A DNA stretch of 64,000 bases from Nymphaea colorata (GCF_008831285.2 NC_037468.1:477001-541000); one strand, 5' to 3'. Positions 10,415-24,075 are shown, counted from the stretch's first letter. Notes: generated by a model not told the origin, from the sequence alone. Program-made: numbers and translations.

Positions 10415-13400
10415 ATTGTATGCCTTCAAGAATTGCACAATTATGGAAGGACTCTCTTGAAAGGTCAGGACTCTGAAAGGTCAGGACTAATGAGAATGAT
10501 TGAGGAAAAGTCAGAACTCACCTTATCAAAAAGGTCAAGACTGTCTTTCACAGTCAGGACTAACCTGACCAAAAAGATCAAGACTGTCTTGAAAGATCAG
10601 AACTTCTTCTTCTTAAAAGGACAGGACCCTTTTGAAAGGTCAGGACTCATGACAATTGTATGCCATTAGTACTCACTTGACAAACAAATGCCATTAGTAC
10701 TCACTTGACAAACAAATGCCATTAGTGCTCACCATACCAACATGAGTACTCACCATACCAAAACAGGTGAGGACTCTGAAAGGTCAGGACTAATGAGAAT
10801 GATTGAGGAAAAGTCAGAACTCACCTGACCATACAAGACTCATTTGTATGTCATCAGTACTCACCTTATCAAAAAGGTCAAGACTGTCTTTCACAGTCAG
10901 GACTAACCTTACCAAAAAGATCAAGACTATCTGATCAGGACTGATTCTTCTGGTCAAGACTGTATTTCACAGTCAGGACTGACCTTACCAAAAAGGTCAA
11001 GACTGTCTTGAAAGGTCAGGACTGATTTTTCTTGAAAGGTCAAGACTGTCTTGAAATCAGTACTGACCTTATCAAAAAGGTCAAGACTGTCTTTCACAGT
11101 CAGGACTAACCTTACCAAAAAGATCAAGACTATCTGATCAGGACTGATTCTTCTGGTCAAGACTGTCTTTCACAGTCAGGACTAACCTTACCAAAAAGGT
11201 CAAGACTGTCTTGAAAGGTCAGGACTGATTCTTCTGGAAAGGTCAAGACTGTCTTGAAAGGTCAGGACTCATTCTTCTTGAAAGGTCAGGACTCATTATG
11301 GAAAAGTCAGGAAGGTGAGGACTCTTTTGAAAGGTCAGGACTCTGAAAGGTCAGGACTAATGAGAATGATTGAGGAAAAGTCAGATTCCATACAGGACTC
11401 TTTTGAAAGGTCAGGACTCCTTATGGAAGGACAGGACCCTTTTGAAAGGTCAGGACTCATGACAATTGTATGCCATTAGTACTCACTTGACAAACAAATG
11501 CCATTAGTACTCACTTGACAACAAAATGCCATTAGTACTCACTTGACAACAAATTGTATGTCTCTCACTTGACAAACAAATGCCATTAGTACTCACTTGA
11601 CAAACCAATGTCATTAGTACTCACTGTACAAACCAATGTCATTAGTACTCACCATACCAAAACAGGTCAGGACTTTCTGGAAAGGTCAAGACTCTGAAAG
11701 GTCAGGACTAATGAGAATGATTGAGGAATGACCATCAAGACTCATTTGTATGTCATCAGTACTCACCTTATCAAAAAGGTCAAGACTGTCTTTCAAAGTC
11801 AGGACTAACCTTACCAAAAAGATCAAGACTATCTGATCAGGACTGATTCTTCTGGTCAAGACTGTATTTCACAGTCAGGACTGACCTTACCAAAAAGATC
11901 AAGACTGTCTTGAAAGGTCAGGACTTTTGATGGAAGGACAGGACCAATTGCAATTGTATGCCATTAGTACTCACCTGACCAAAAATGGAAAGGTCAAGAC
12001 TGTCTTGAAAGGTCAGGACTCATTCTTCTTGAAAGGTCAGGACTGATTATGGAAGGACAGGACCAATTGCAATTGTATGCCATTAGTACTCACCTTATCA
12101 AAAAGGTCAAGACTGTCTTTCAAAGTCAGGACTGACCTTATCAAAAAGGTCAAGACTGTCTTTCAAAGTCAGGACTAACCTGACCAAAAAGGTCAAGACT
12201 GTCTTGAAAGGTCAGGACTGATTCTTCTTGAAAGGTCAAGACTGTCTTGAAAGGTCAGGACTGATTCTTCTGGAAAGGTCAAGACTATGAAAGGTCAGGA
12301 CTAATGAGAATGATTGAGGAATGACCATCAAGACTCATTTGTATGTCATCAGTACTCACCTTATCAAAAAGGTCAAGACTGTCTTTCACAGTCAGGACTA
12401 ACCTTACCAAAAAGATCAAGACTATCTGATCAGGACTGATTCTTCTGGTCAAGACTGTATTTCACAGTCAGGACTGACCTTACCAAAAAGGTCAAGACTG
12501 TCTTGAAAGGTCAGGACTGATTTTTCTTGAAAGGTCAAGACTGTCTTGAAATCAGTACTGACCTTTTTTGAAAGATCAAGACTATCTTGAAAGATCAGGA
12601 CTGATTCTTCTGGTCAAGACTGTCTTTCAAAGTCAGGACTAACCTTACCAAAAAGGTCAAGACTGTCTTGAAAGGTCAGGACTGATTCTTCTTGAAAGGT
12701 CAAGACTGTCTTGAAAGGTCAGGACTCATTCTTCTTGAAAGGTCAGGACTCTTTTGAAAGGTCAAGACTCATTTGTATGTCATCAGTACTCACCTTATCA
12801 AAAAGGTCAAGACTGTCTTTCAAAGTCAGGACTAACCTTACCAAAAAGATCAAGACTATCTGATCAGGACTGATTCTTCTGGTCAAGACTGTATTTCAAA
12901 GTCAGGACTGACCTTACCAAAAAGGTCAAGACTGTCTTGAAAGGTCAGGACTGATTTTTCTTGAAAGGTCAAGACTGTCTTGAAATCAGTACTGACCTTA
13001 TCAAAAAGGTCAAGACTGTCTTTCAAAGTCAGGACTAACCTTACCAAAAAGATCAAGACTATCTGATCAGGACTGATTCTTCTGGTCAATACTGTATTTC
13101 AAGGTCAGGACTGACCTTACCAAAAAGGTCAAGACTGTCTTGAAAGGTCAGGACTGATTCTTCTTGAAAGGTCAAGACTGTCTTGAAAGGTCAGGACTCA
13201 TTCTTCTTGAAAGGTCAGGACTCATTGCAATTCAATGCCATTAGTACTCACTTGACAAACAAATGCCATTAGTACTCACTTGACAAACAAATGCCATTAG
13301 TACTCACTTGACAAACAAATGCCATTAGTACTCACTTGACAAACAAATGCCATTAGTACTCACTGTACAAACAAATGCCATTAGTGCTCACCATACCAAC

Positions 13401-14941
13401 ATGAGTACTCACCCTACCAAAACAGGTGAGGACTCATTATGGACAGGACTACTTTCCGGTCAAGACTCTGAAAGGTCAGGACTAATGAGAATGATTGAGG
13501 AATGACCATCAAGACTCATTTGTATGTCATCAGTACTCACCTTATCAAAAAGGTCAAGACTGTCTTTCAAAGTCAGGACTAACCTTACCAAAAAGATCAA
13601 GACTATCTGATCAGGACTGATTCTTCTGGTCAAGACTGTCTTTCACAGTCAGGACTGACCTTATCAAAAAGGTCAAGACTGTCTTTCACAGTCAGGACTA
13701 ACCTTACCAAAAAGGTCAAGACTGTCTTGAAAGGTCAGGACTTTTGATGGAAGGACAGGACCAATTGCAATTGTATGCCATTAGTACTCACCTGACCAAA
13801 AATGGAAAGGTCAAGACTGTCTTGAAATCAGTACTGACCTTATCAAAAAGGTCAAGACTGTCTTTCAAAGTCAGGACTAACCTTACCAAAAAGATCAAGA
13901 CTATCTGATCAGGACTGATTCTTCTGGTCAATACTGTATTTCAAGGTCAGGACTGACCTTACCAAAAAGGTCAAGACTGTCTTGAAAGGTCAGGACTGAT
14001 TCTTCTGGAAAGGTCAAGACTGTCTTGAAAGGTCAGGACTCATTCTTCTTGAAAGGTCAGGACTGATTATGGAAGGACAGGACCAATTGCAATTGTATGC
14101 CATTAGTACTCACCTTATCAAAAAGGTCAAGACTGTCTTTCAAAGTCAGGACTGACCTTACCAAAAAGGTCAAGACTGTCTTGAAAGGTCAGGACTGATT
14201 CTTCTTGAAAGGTCAAGACTCTGAAAGGTCAGGACTAATGAGAATGATTGAGGAATGACCATCAAGACTCATTTGTATGTCATCAGTACTCACCATACCA
14301 AAACAGGTGAGGACTGTCTTGAAAGGTCAAGACTCTGAAAGGTCAGGACTAATGAGAATGATTGAGGAAAAGTCAGAACTCACCTTACCATACAAGACTC
14401 ATTTGTATGTCATCAGTACTCACCTTATCAAAAAGGTCAAGACTGTCTTTCAAAGTCAGGACTAACCTTACCAAAAAGATCAAGACTATCTGATCAGGAC
14501 TGATTCTTCTTGAAAGGTCAAGACTGTATTTCACAGTCAGGACTGACCTTATCAAAAAGGTCAAGACTGTCTTTCACAGTCAGGACTAACCTGACCAAAA
14601 AGGTCAAGACTGTCTTGAAAGGTCAGGACTTTTGATGGAAGGACAGGACCAATTGCAATTGTATGCCATTAGTACTCACCTGACCAAAAATGGAAAGGTT
14701 AAGACTGTCTTGAAAGGTCAGGACTGATTCTTCTTGAAAGATGAAGACTCATTGCAATTGTATGCCATTAGTACTCACTGTACAAACAAATGCCATTAGT
14801 ACTCACTATACCAACATGAGTACTCACCATACCAAAACAATGCCATTAGTGCTCCCAATGGCAATTGTATGCCATTTTCCATACAACAAATTGTATGCCA
14901 TTAGTGAAAAGAATGAAGATCAATGACAATTGTCCATCAAT
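10415..14941 (-). repeat. Array 1a: modular short-repeat array, orientation A
   Basis: About 4.5 kb is made almost wholly of modules of 20-40 bp in variable order. The commonest are AAGGTCAAGACTGTCTT, GGTCAGGACTGATTCTTC, GCCATTAGTACTCAC and CAATTGCAATTGTATGCC. Many are palindromic: TCAAGACTGTCTTGA is symmetric about one central base, and CAATTGCAATTG is nearly so. Larger units recur within the array, for example the block holding GATCAAGACTATCTGATC followed by TTCTTCTGGTCAA. Open frames of 60-120 codons here simply translate the repeat and are not genes. The right end mirrors array 1b across a short centre. Confidence 0.95.
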
Positions 14942-15105
14942 ATGAGTTCCCTTCTTGTCTGATAGTCTATCAGAGTGAGTCTGAATCAGCCCTACGCTTT
15001 GCTCATGACTTTGTTCGCTTTGCGAGTGCTTTCTTAAGGGAACTCGTCAAGCGAAGCTCTGACGGAAATGGATAAATTTGAATTGATTGAAAGAAGGGAA
15101 CTCAT
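14942..15105. repeat. Centre of the array 1 palindrome
   Basis: Bases 14942-14956 (ATGAGTTCCCTTCTT) are the reverse complement of 15091-15105, and the array arms extend outward from both. The 134-base spacer contains the edge motif (CGCTTTGCGAGTGCTTTC), the same phrase as at the left edge of the TIR element (CTGAATCAGCCCTACGC), and a short self-complementary stretch, CTGATAGTCTATCAG. The symmetry point is about 15023. Confidence 0.9.
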
Positions 15106-18100
15106 CAATTTGCAATTGTCATGGATTTTGGAAGGCATACAATTTGTTGTATGGAAAATGGCATCTTTTTGGTATAGTGAGTACTCATGTTGGTATGGTG
15201 AGCACTAATGGCATTTGTTTGTACAGTGAGTACTAATGGCATTTGTTTGTACAGTGAGTACTAATGGCATTTGTTTGTACAGTGAGTACTAATGGCATAC
15301 AATTGCAATGAGTCTTCATCTTTCAAGAAGAATCAGTCCTGACCTTTCAAGACAGTCTTAACCTTTCCATTTTTGGTCAGGTGAGTACTAATGGCATACA
15401 ATTGCAATTGGTCCTGTCCTTCCATCAAAAGTCCTGACCTTTCAAGACAGTCTTGACCTTTTTGGTCAGGTTAGTCCTGACTGTGAAAGACAGTCTTGAC
15501 CTTTTTGATAAGGTCAGTCCTGACTGTGAAATACAGTCTTGACCTTTCAAGAAGAATCAGTCCTGATCAGATAGTCTTGATCTTTTTGGTAAGGTTAGTC
15601 CTGACTTTGAAAGACAGTCTTGACCTTTTTGATAAGGTGAGTACTGATGACATACAAATGAGTCTTGATGGTCATTCCTCAATCATTCTCATTAGTCCTG
15701 ACCTTTCATAGTCTTGACCTTTCCAGAAGAATCAGTCCTGACCTTTCAAGACAGTCTTGACCTTTTTGGTAAGGTCAGTCCTGACTTTGAAAGACAGTCT
15801 TGACCTTTTTGATAAGGTGAGTACTAATGGCATACAATTGCAATTGGTCCTGTCCTTCCATAATCAGTCCTGACCTTTCAAGAAGAATGAGTCCTGACCT
15901 TTCAAGACAGTCTTGACCTTTCCAGAAGAATCAGTCCTGACCTTTCAAGACAGTCTTGACCTTTTTGGTAAGGTCAGTCCTGACCTTGAAATACAGTATT
16001 GACCAGAAGAATCAGTCCTGATCTTTCAAGATAGTCTTGATCTTTTTGGTAAGGTTAGTCCTGACTTTGAAAGACAGTATTGACCTTTTTGATAAGGTCA
16101 GTACTGATTTCAAGACAGTCTTGACCTTTCCATTTTTGGTCAGGTGAGTACTAATGGCATACAATTGCAATTGGTCCTGTCCTTCCATCAAAAGTCCTGA
16201 CCTTTCAAGACAGTCTTGACCTTTTTGGTAAGGTCAGTCCTGACTGTGAAATACAGTATTGACCAGAAGAATCAGTCCTGATCAGATAGTCTTGATCTTT
16301 TTGGTAAGGTTAGTCCTGACTTTGAAATACAGTATTGACCTTTTTGATAAGGTGAGTACTGATGACATACAAATGAGTCTTGATGGTCATTCCTCAATCA
16401 TTCTCATTAGTCCTGACCTTTCAGAGTCTTGACCGGAAAGTAGTCCTGTCCATAATGAGTCCTCACCTGTTTTGGTATGGTGAGTACTCATGTTGGTATG
16501 GTGAGCACTAATGGCATTTGTTTGTACAGTGAGTACTAATGGCATTTGTTTGTCAAGTGAGTACTAATGGCATTTGTTTGTCAAGTGAGTACTAATGGCA
16601 TTTGTTTGTCAAGTGAGTACTAATGGCATTTGTTTGTCAAGTGAGTACTAATGGCATTGAATTGCAATGAGTCCTGACCTTTCAAGAAGAATGAGTCCTG
16701 ACCTTTCAAGACAGTCTTGACCTTTCAAGAAGAATCAGTCCTGACCTTTCAAGACAGTCTTGACCTTTTTGGTAAGGTCAGTCCTGACCTTGAAATACAG
16801 TCTTGACCAGAAGAATCAGTCCTGATCTTTCAAGATAGTCTTGATCTTTTTGGTAAGGTTAGTCCTGACTTTGAAATACAGTATTGACCTTTTTGATAAG
16901 GTCAGTACTGATTTCAAGACAGTCTTGACCTTTCAAGAAAAATCAGTCCTGACCTTTCAAGACAGTCTTGACCTTTTTGGTAAGGTCAGTCCTGACTGTG
17001 AAAGACAGTCTTGACCAGAAGAATCAGTCCTGATCAGATAGTCTTGATCTTTTTGGTAAGGTTAGTCCTGACTTTGAAAGACAGTCTTGACCTTTTTGAT
17101 AAGGTGAGTACTGATGACATACAAATGAGTCTTGACCTTTCAAATGAGTCCTGACCTTTCAAGAAGAATGAGTCATGACCTTTCAAGACAGTCTTGACCT
17201 TTCAAGAAGAATCAGTCCTGACCTTTCAAGACAGTCTTGACCTTTTTGGTAAGGTTAGTCCTGACTTTGAAATACAGTCTTGACCAGAAGAATCAGTCCT
17301 GATCAGATAGTCTTGATCTTTCAAAAAAGGTCAGTACTGATTTCAAGACAGTCTTGACCTTTCCATTTTTGGTCAGGTGAGTACTAATGGCATACAATTG
17401 CAATTGGTCCTGTCCTTCCATCAAAAGTCCTGACCTTTCAAGACAGTCTTGACCTTTTTGGTAAGGTCAGTCCTGACTGTGAAATACAGTCTTGACCAGA
17501 AGAATCAGTCCTGATCAGATAGTCTTGATCTTTTTGGTAAGGTTAGTCCTGACTTTGAAAGACAGTCTTGACCTTTTTGATAAGGTGAGTACTGATGACA
17601 TACAAATGAGTCTTGATGGTCATTCCTCAATCATTCTCATTAGTCCTGACCTTTCAGAGTCTTGACCTTTCAAGAAGAATCAGTCCTGACCTTTCAAGAC
17701 AGTCTTGACCTTTTTGGTAAGGTCAGTCCTGACTGTGAAATACAGTCTTGACCTTTTTGATAAGGTGAGTACTAATGGCATACAATTGCAATTGGTCCTG
17801 TCCTTCCATAATCAGTCCTGACCTTTCAAGAAGAAGGAGTCCTGACCTTTCAAGACAGTCTTGACCTTTCCATTTTTGGTCAGGTGAGTACTAATGGCAT
17901 ACAATTGCAATTGGTCCTGTCCTTCCATCAAAAGTCCTGACCTTTCAAGACAGTCTTGATCTTTTTGGTAAGGTCAGTCCTGACTGTGAAATACAGTCTT
18001 GACCAGAAGAATCAGTCCTGATCAGATAGTCTTGATCTTTTTGGTAAGGTTAGTCCTGACTTTGAAAGACAGTCTTGACCTTTTTGATAAGGTGAGTACT

Positions 18101-21100
18101 GATGACATACAAATGAGTCTTGACCTTTCAAGACAGTCCTCACCTTCCTGACTTTTCCATAATGAGTCCTGACCTGTTTGGTATGGTGAGTACTGATGAC
18201 ATACAAATGAGTCTTGATGGTCATTCCTCAATCATTCTCATTAGTCCTGACCTTTCAGAGTCTTGACCTTTCCAGAAGAATCAGTCCTGACCTTTCAAGA
18301 CAGTATTGACCTTTCAAAAAAGGTCAGTCCTGACTGTGAAAGACAGTATTGACCTTTTTGATAAGGTGAGTACTAATGGCATACAATTGCAATTGGTCCT
18401 GTCCTTCCATAATCAGTCCTGACCTTTCCAGAAGAATGAGTCCTGACCTTTCAAGACAGTCTTGACCTTTCCAGAAGAATCAGTCCTGACCTTTCAAGAC
18501 AGTCTTGACCTTTTTGGTAAGGTCAGTCCTGACCTTGAAATACAGTATTGACCAGAAGAATCAGTCCTGATCTTTCAAGATAGTCTTGATCTTTTTGGTA
18601 AGGTTAGTCCTGACTTTGAAAGACAGTCTTGACCTTTTTGATAAGGTCAGTACTGATTTCAAGACAGTCTTGACCTTTCAAGAAAAATCAGTCCTGACCT
18701 TTCAAGACAGTCTTGACCTTTTTGGTAAGGTCAGTCCTGACTTTGAAATACAGTCTTGACCAGAAGAATCAGTCCTGATCAGATAGTCTTGATCTTTTTG
18801 GTAAGGTTAGTCCTGACTTTGAAATACAGTCTTGACCTTTTTGATAAGGTGAGTACTGATGACATACAAATGAGTCTTGACCTTTCAAAACAGTCTTCAT
18901 CTTTTTGGTATGGTGAGTACTGATGACATACAAATGAGTCTTGACCTTTTTGGATCCTGACCTGTTTGGTATGGTGAGTACTGATGACATACAAATGAGT
19001 CTTGACCTTTCAAGACAGTCCTGACCTGTTTTGGTATGGTGAGTACTAATGACATTGGTTTGTACAGTGAGTACTAATGACATTTGTTTGTCAAGTGAGT
19101 ACTAATGGCATTTTGTTGTCAAGTGAGAGACATACAATTTGTTGTCAAGTGAGTACTAATGGCATACAATTGCAATGAGTCCTGACCTTTCAAAAGAGTC
19201 CTGTATGGTCATTCCTCAATCATTCTCATTAGTCCTGACCTTTCAGAGTCCTGACCTTTCAAAAGAGTCCTCACCTTTCAAGAAGAATGAGTCCTGACCT
19301 TTCAAGACAGTCTTGACCTTTCAAGAAGAATCAGTCCTGACCTTTCAAGACAGTCTTGACCTTTTTGGTAAGGTTAGTCCTGACTGTGAAATACAGTCTT
19401 GACCAGAAGAATCAGTCCTGATCAGATAGTCTTGATCTTTTTGGTAAGGTTAGTCCTGACTTTGAAATACAGTCTTGACCTTTTTGATAAGGTCAGTACT
19501 GATTTCAAGACAGTCTTGACCTTTCAAGAAAAATCAGTCCTGACCTTTCAAGACAGTCTTGACCTTTTTGGTAAGGTCAGTCCTGACTGTGAAAGACAGT
19601 CTTGACCAGAAGAATCAGTCCTGATCAGATAGTCTTGATCTTTTTGGTAAGGTTAGTCCTGACTGTGAAAGACAGTCTTGACCTTTTTGATAAGGTGAGT
19701 ACTGATGACATACAAATGAGTCTTGACCTTCCTGACCTTTCCAGAGAGTCCTGACCTTTTTGGTAAGGTGAGTTCTGACTTTTCCTCAATCATTCTCATT
19801 AGTCCTGACCTTTCAGAGTCCTGACCTTTCCATCTTTTTGGTATGGTGAGTACTAATGACATTGGTTTGTACAGTGAGTACTAATGGCATATGGAAAGTA
19901 CTAATGGCATTTGTTTGCACAGTGAGTACTAATGGCATATGGAAAGTACTAATGGCATTTTGTTGTCAAGTGAGAGACATACAATTTGTTGTCAAGTGAG
20001 TACTAATGGCATACAATTGCAATGAGTCCTGACCTTTCAAGAAGAATGAGTCCTGACCTTTCAAGACAGTCTTGACCTTTCAAAAGAGTCCTGACCTTCC
20101 TGACTTTTCCATAATGAGTCCTGACCTTTCCAGAAGAATCAGTCCTGACCTTTCAAGACAGTCTTGACCTTTTTGGTAAGGTCAGTCCTGACTGTGAAAT
20201 ACAGTCTTGACCAGAAGAATCAGTCCTGATCAGATAGTCTTGATCTTTTTGGTAAGGTTAGTCCTGACTTTGAAAGACAGTCTTGACCTTTTTGATAAGG
20301 TGAGTACTGATGACATACAAATGAGTCTTGACCTTCCTGACTTTTCCATAATGAGTCCTGACCTTTCCAGAAGAATCAGTCCTGACCTTTCAAGACAGTC
20401 TTGACCTTTCCAGAAGAATCAGTCCTGACCTTTCAAGACAGTCTTGACCTTTTTGGTAAGGTCAGTCCTGACCTTGAAATACAGTCTTGACCAGAAGAAT
20501 CAGTCCTGATCAGATAGTCTTGATCTTTTTGGTAAGGTTAGTCCTGACTTTGAAAGACAGTCTTGACCTTTTTGATAAGGTCAGTACTGATTTCAAGACA
20601 GTCTTGACCTTTCCATTTTTGGTCAGGTGAGTACTAATGGCATACAATTGCAATTGGTCCTGTCCTTCCATCAAAAGTCCTGACCTTTCAAGACAGTCTT
20701 GACCTTTTTGGTAAGGTCAGTCCTGACTGTGAAATACAGTCTTGACCAGAAGAATCAGTCCTGATCAGATAGTCTTGATCTTTTTGGTAAGGTTAGTCCT
20801 GACTGTGAAAGACAGTCTTGACCTTTTTGATAAGGTGAGTACTGATGACATACAAATGAGTCTTGATGGTCATTCCTCAATCATTCTCATTAGTCCTGAC
20901 CTTTCAGAGTCTTGACCTTTCCAGAAGAATCAGTCCTGACCTTTCAAGACAGTCTTGACCTTTCCATTTTTGGTCAGGTGAGTACTAATGGCATACAATT
21001 GCAATTGGTCCTGTCCTTCCATCAAAAGTCCTGACCTTTCAAGACAGTCTTGACCTTTTTGGTCAGGTTAGTCCTGACTGTGAAAGACAGTCTTGACCTT

Positions 21101-21260
21101 TTTGATAAGGTCAGTCCTGACTTTGAAAGACAGTCTTGACCTTTTTGATAAGGTGAGTACTAATGGCATACAATTGCAATTGGTCCTGTCCTTCCATAAT
21201 CAGTCCTGACCTTTCCATAACATTCAGGAAATCGTCAAAAGTGCTTCCATTGGTCTGAAT
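15106..21260 (+). repeat. Array 1b: modular short-repeat array, orientation B
   Basis: About 6.1 kb of the same modules as array 1a, reverse-complemented: GTCTTGACC, GAAGAATCAGTCCTGACC, GTGAGTACTAATGGC and GGCATACAATTGCAATTG. The arm mirrors 1a in detail near the centre. For instance, the rare variant AGTCTTAACCTTTCC at about 15355-15370 answers GGAAAGGTTAAGACT at 14693-14707. A 28-bp unit (GTGAGTACTAATGGCATTTG plus TTTGTCAA) is tandem about four times near 16540-16660. The arm ends in a non-modular 40-bp tail, 21221-21260, which recurs at the end of array 2. Confidence 0.95.
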
Positions 21261-21626
21261 TAGATTAGCTTCTTTGAAGAAAGAACTCTTTTCATATCTG
21301 AAATTGGCATTACTCCTACTTTGAATAAGCAAACTCGCTTCCTTTGGCTTTCAATGTCCAGTCCAAACGAACCACTATCAGAGTGAATGTCATTTTGATA
21401 AGCTTGATAAGCACTCTTTGTTCGCTTTTCCCTGAAGCTTCGCTTTGCGAGTGCTTTCTTTTTCTTGAAGTTTTTTAGTTTGCTTTGCTCGTTCCGCTAT
21501 CGAGCTTTGCCTTCCGCTTTGCGAGGCTTTCTTTATAGGTCCTCGGAGCTCTTTTCGCCGAGCATTTCACCCTCTTGACTTCGCTACGCTCAGCGGCTCG
21601 CCAATAGTTAAAATTTCTTCTTTGTT
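21261..21626. other. Spacer with edge-motif copies upstream of tRNA-Trp
   Basis: The stretch holds no gene. It contains edge-motif copies at about 21430-21455 (GAAGCTTCGCTTTGCGAGTG) and 21480-21530. The minus-strand frame at 21475-21669 runs into the tRNA and is discarded. Confidence 0.6.
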
Positions 21627-21699
21627 GGGAGAATAGTTCCAATGGTAGAACAATGGTCTCCAAAACCACAGGTTAAGGGTTCGAATCCCTTTTCTCCTG
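21627..21699 (+). tRNA. trnW-CCA: tRNA-Trp (anticodon CCA), mitochondrial type
   Basis: A complete cloverleaf can be folded. The acceptor stem pairs GGGAGAA (21627-21633) with TTCTCCT (21692-21698), including one G-T pair, and G21699 is the discriminator. The D stem is GTTC/GAAC. The anticodon stem is ATGGT/ACCAC, with an A-C mismatch at its outer pair, and its loop CTCCAAA carries CCA at 21660-21662. The T stem and loop are AAGGG-TTCGAAT-CCCTT. The CCA tail is not encoded. Many flowering plants use a plastid-derived tRNA-Trp beginning GCGCTCTTAG; this sequence is different, so it looks like the older mitochondrial gene. It lies 367 bp beyond the end of array 1b. Confidence 0.9.
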
Positions 21700-24075
21700 A
21701 TCCGGAAACTCTGATTCATTCCTCTGGGGGGAGTTCGCAACCAAAGAAGTGCTTGGACCCGACCCCTTTTTCTGTTATGGCCGAAGCCCTACCCTACATA
21801 CAGCTAGAGCTACAGAGTTAGATTTCCAATTCTAGAAAACAAAAACGTGTGAGCTACTGGCTATTCTAAAGACCGGGTGACCACCCGGCTTCTGAGGATC
21901 TAAAAAAACAGTCTTTGAGATAGCGCGGCTACTTGAGTACGCAAGCCCTACGAAGTACGCAAGCCTTTTTCATTTGAAGTAGGGCGACCAGTTGGATAGT
22001 GACTTCTTTAGGACGACTACTCTTGCTAGGGCTTCTTCCTTTGATTTTTGTGATCTATGGAAGCCTTTGATACAAGAGGCGCCCCTTCTTCAAAAGGCGC
22101 TACTGTGCCACTATCTAACACCACCGATAGACTACTGAAGATTCAAAAGGCGCTACTACATCTAATAGAGTGAGTCAACCGAAGGTTCCCCTTCTAGCTT
22201 GAATCCCAGTCCCCTATGGATAGTCAATAAAGAAAAGATCTATAGTTAGCCTGAACTAGTGAAGTTTGGTATGACCTTTTTCTTTTTAGCAGAAGAAATT
22301 GCCTTCTTCTTTGCTGCTACAGCGGAAACCCTATGGAAGTACCAAGGGCGAACAGCCCCTCTTCCAATAAGAAATTGAAGACCGGCGTACTACAAAACGA
22401 ATTCCTTCCAACCGGTCGCATAGCAAGATGGATGGGCTCAGGTAGCCGAAGTCAGAAAGAGTGCGGCTAATATACCTTCTCCTCAAAATGAATGACACTA
22501 AAAAAGAGGCAAAAAAAGGTCTTTGGCTGCTACAGCGGAAACCTTAAAATCATCATCCACTTCCTCTTTGGCGGAAGCTAAAGCTACCTTTCCATCATCA
22601 GTACAACGCGCGGTTGCTATTAGCTTATTGACTTGAGCTTGAGGCATAGGCATAGGCGGGATAGGGATAGGGCTTTGCTTGAGCATAGGGAAAGCAGCTC
22701 TATCAGTCAGCCGATAGTACCCGTTGCCGCCGCCTGACCTTCAGAGTGAGTGGTGGTGGTGTAGTGGTGGTGGTTTTTCCTCTTCTGTCCCATGGGGTAG
22801 GGGGCGGCTTTTCAGTGAACCCAAAGGCTCAACGCTTTGCGATAGGAGCTTGCGCGTGGGCCCAAGCTCTATAGGAAATCCAATAGCATAGGCAACGCAG
22901 CGGCTACTCTTTTGCTATGGGAGTGATTTTCTTGTAGTTTCGCTTTTCTTTCTGCTTCTTCCTGTCTTCCCGGGGCGATGATCGAGTCTAGTTCTCGACT
23001 CATTGAGCGAGTATTCACGTATAGTAAATATACAAGGCCCGACGGTGAAGTGAATCTAGATAGAAGGGTCAAAGGCCCGACGGTGTAGTCTTTCAGATGT
23101 CTCAGGTTGCTACGAATCACGCGGTTCCTGGATCGTGTGATTTTTGGTTTTCATAGGTACATGATGAAAGACTAGTGAATGATCCTCAATTCCGTCAAAT
23201 GTGTTCCGTATTCATCCTTCCTTGAGCACCGTTTGCTATTTAGTTTTCTGTGATATTGGCCCTTTTCCAGATTGTCTGTCTCAATCTCTGAGTGGACGCG
23301 CGCTATCCTTCTTCAGAAGCAAAATCAGAAGCAAAATGTCTTTCTTGGGGGCTCTGGGCTTCGTCATTGTTTTCGCTGTGACTTCTCACAGCGGAGGTCG
23401 AACCCAAGTGACCTACTGCTGGCACGTCTGGAGCTGAAGGCGCATCAAGCGATTCCTCCTTCGCGGAACCACGGTCAGAAACTGAGGTCAATCAGCCAAC
23501 CCCCCCGTGGCAGGCTCTGAAGGCCCAGAGCACCAAACGGAATTGACTCGCAATGCGAGCTGAGAAGCCTCCCTCATCAATCGTGACCTCGAAAATGCAA
23601 ATAGCATTTGTCTGATACAGGAGAGCCCAGGGGGGCATTGGGAGGCTTTGAAGCAAAGCCTTTTTCAAGCTTCCTCCCAACTGTCTGATAATGAATGACT
23701 TGACTTCGAAAAGAGGGATCTCAGGATCCGCGAGCTCAAACACGAGTGTCACACTCTTTTTAAGGACATCCAGAGTTGTTGACAAATTCCCCCAGCAACT
23801 TGAGGCAGACGATGCTTTGACTTTCTTCTTTGACGAGACTCGTAATGAGCTCGATAACGAACTCAAGTCATACCCGGGCCGGGTCGAAATAGCAGATCAG
23901 GAAGACAGAGAAATGCTACAAGCGATCCAGAAGGATCTCCGAAAGAATGACCCCAACTCTGACTATATCCAAAAAAGATTAGGGTCTTTCTCAGTTTCTT
24001 TTTTTTTCGGTATGCCGCTCCGCGAGCAAGGAGCGCCGTGAGCAGAGCGCGAGAACGAAGTAGTGGGCTGTGGTG
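21700..24075. other. Spacer between tRNA-Trp and nad3
   Basis: No known gene is visible. There are small local duplications: TTCAAAAGGCGCTACT at about 22090 and 22143, and GCTGCTACAGCGGAAACC at about 22314 and 22528. Opposed open frames at 23492-23866 (minus, 124 codons) and 23691-24041 (plus, 116 codons) overlap. The plus product is acidic and charged (DETRNELDNELKSYPG) but I cannot assign it. Confidence 0.5.

Noticed and set aside
10415-14941. A CRISPR array.
   Set aside because: Unit lengths vary, there are no unique spacers of fixed size, modules are shuffled, no cas gene is present, and the context is mitochondrial.
10319-21332. Many open frames of 60-116 codons inside arrays 1a and 1b (for example 10319-10669, 18769-19083).
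   Set aside because: They translate the repeat modules in several frames and both orientations, share phrases only because the DNA repeats, and show no domain.
23492-24041. Opposed 116- and 124-codon frames upstream of nad3 as genes.
   Set aside because: They overlap antisense and neither has recognisable motifs or a conserved position in plant mitogenomes known to me.
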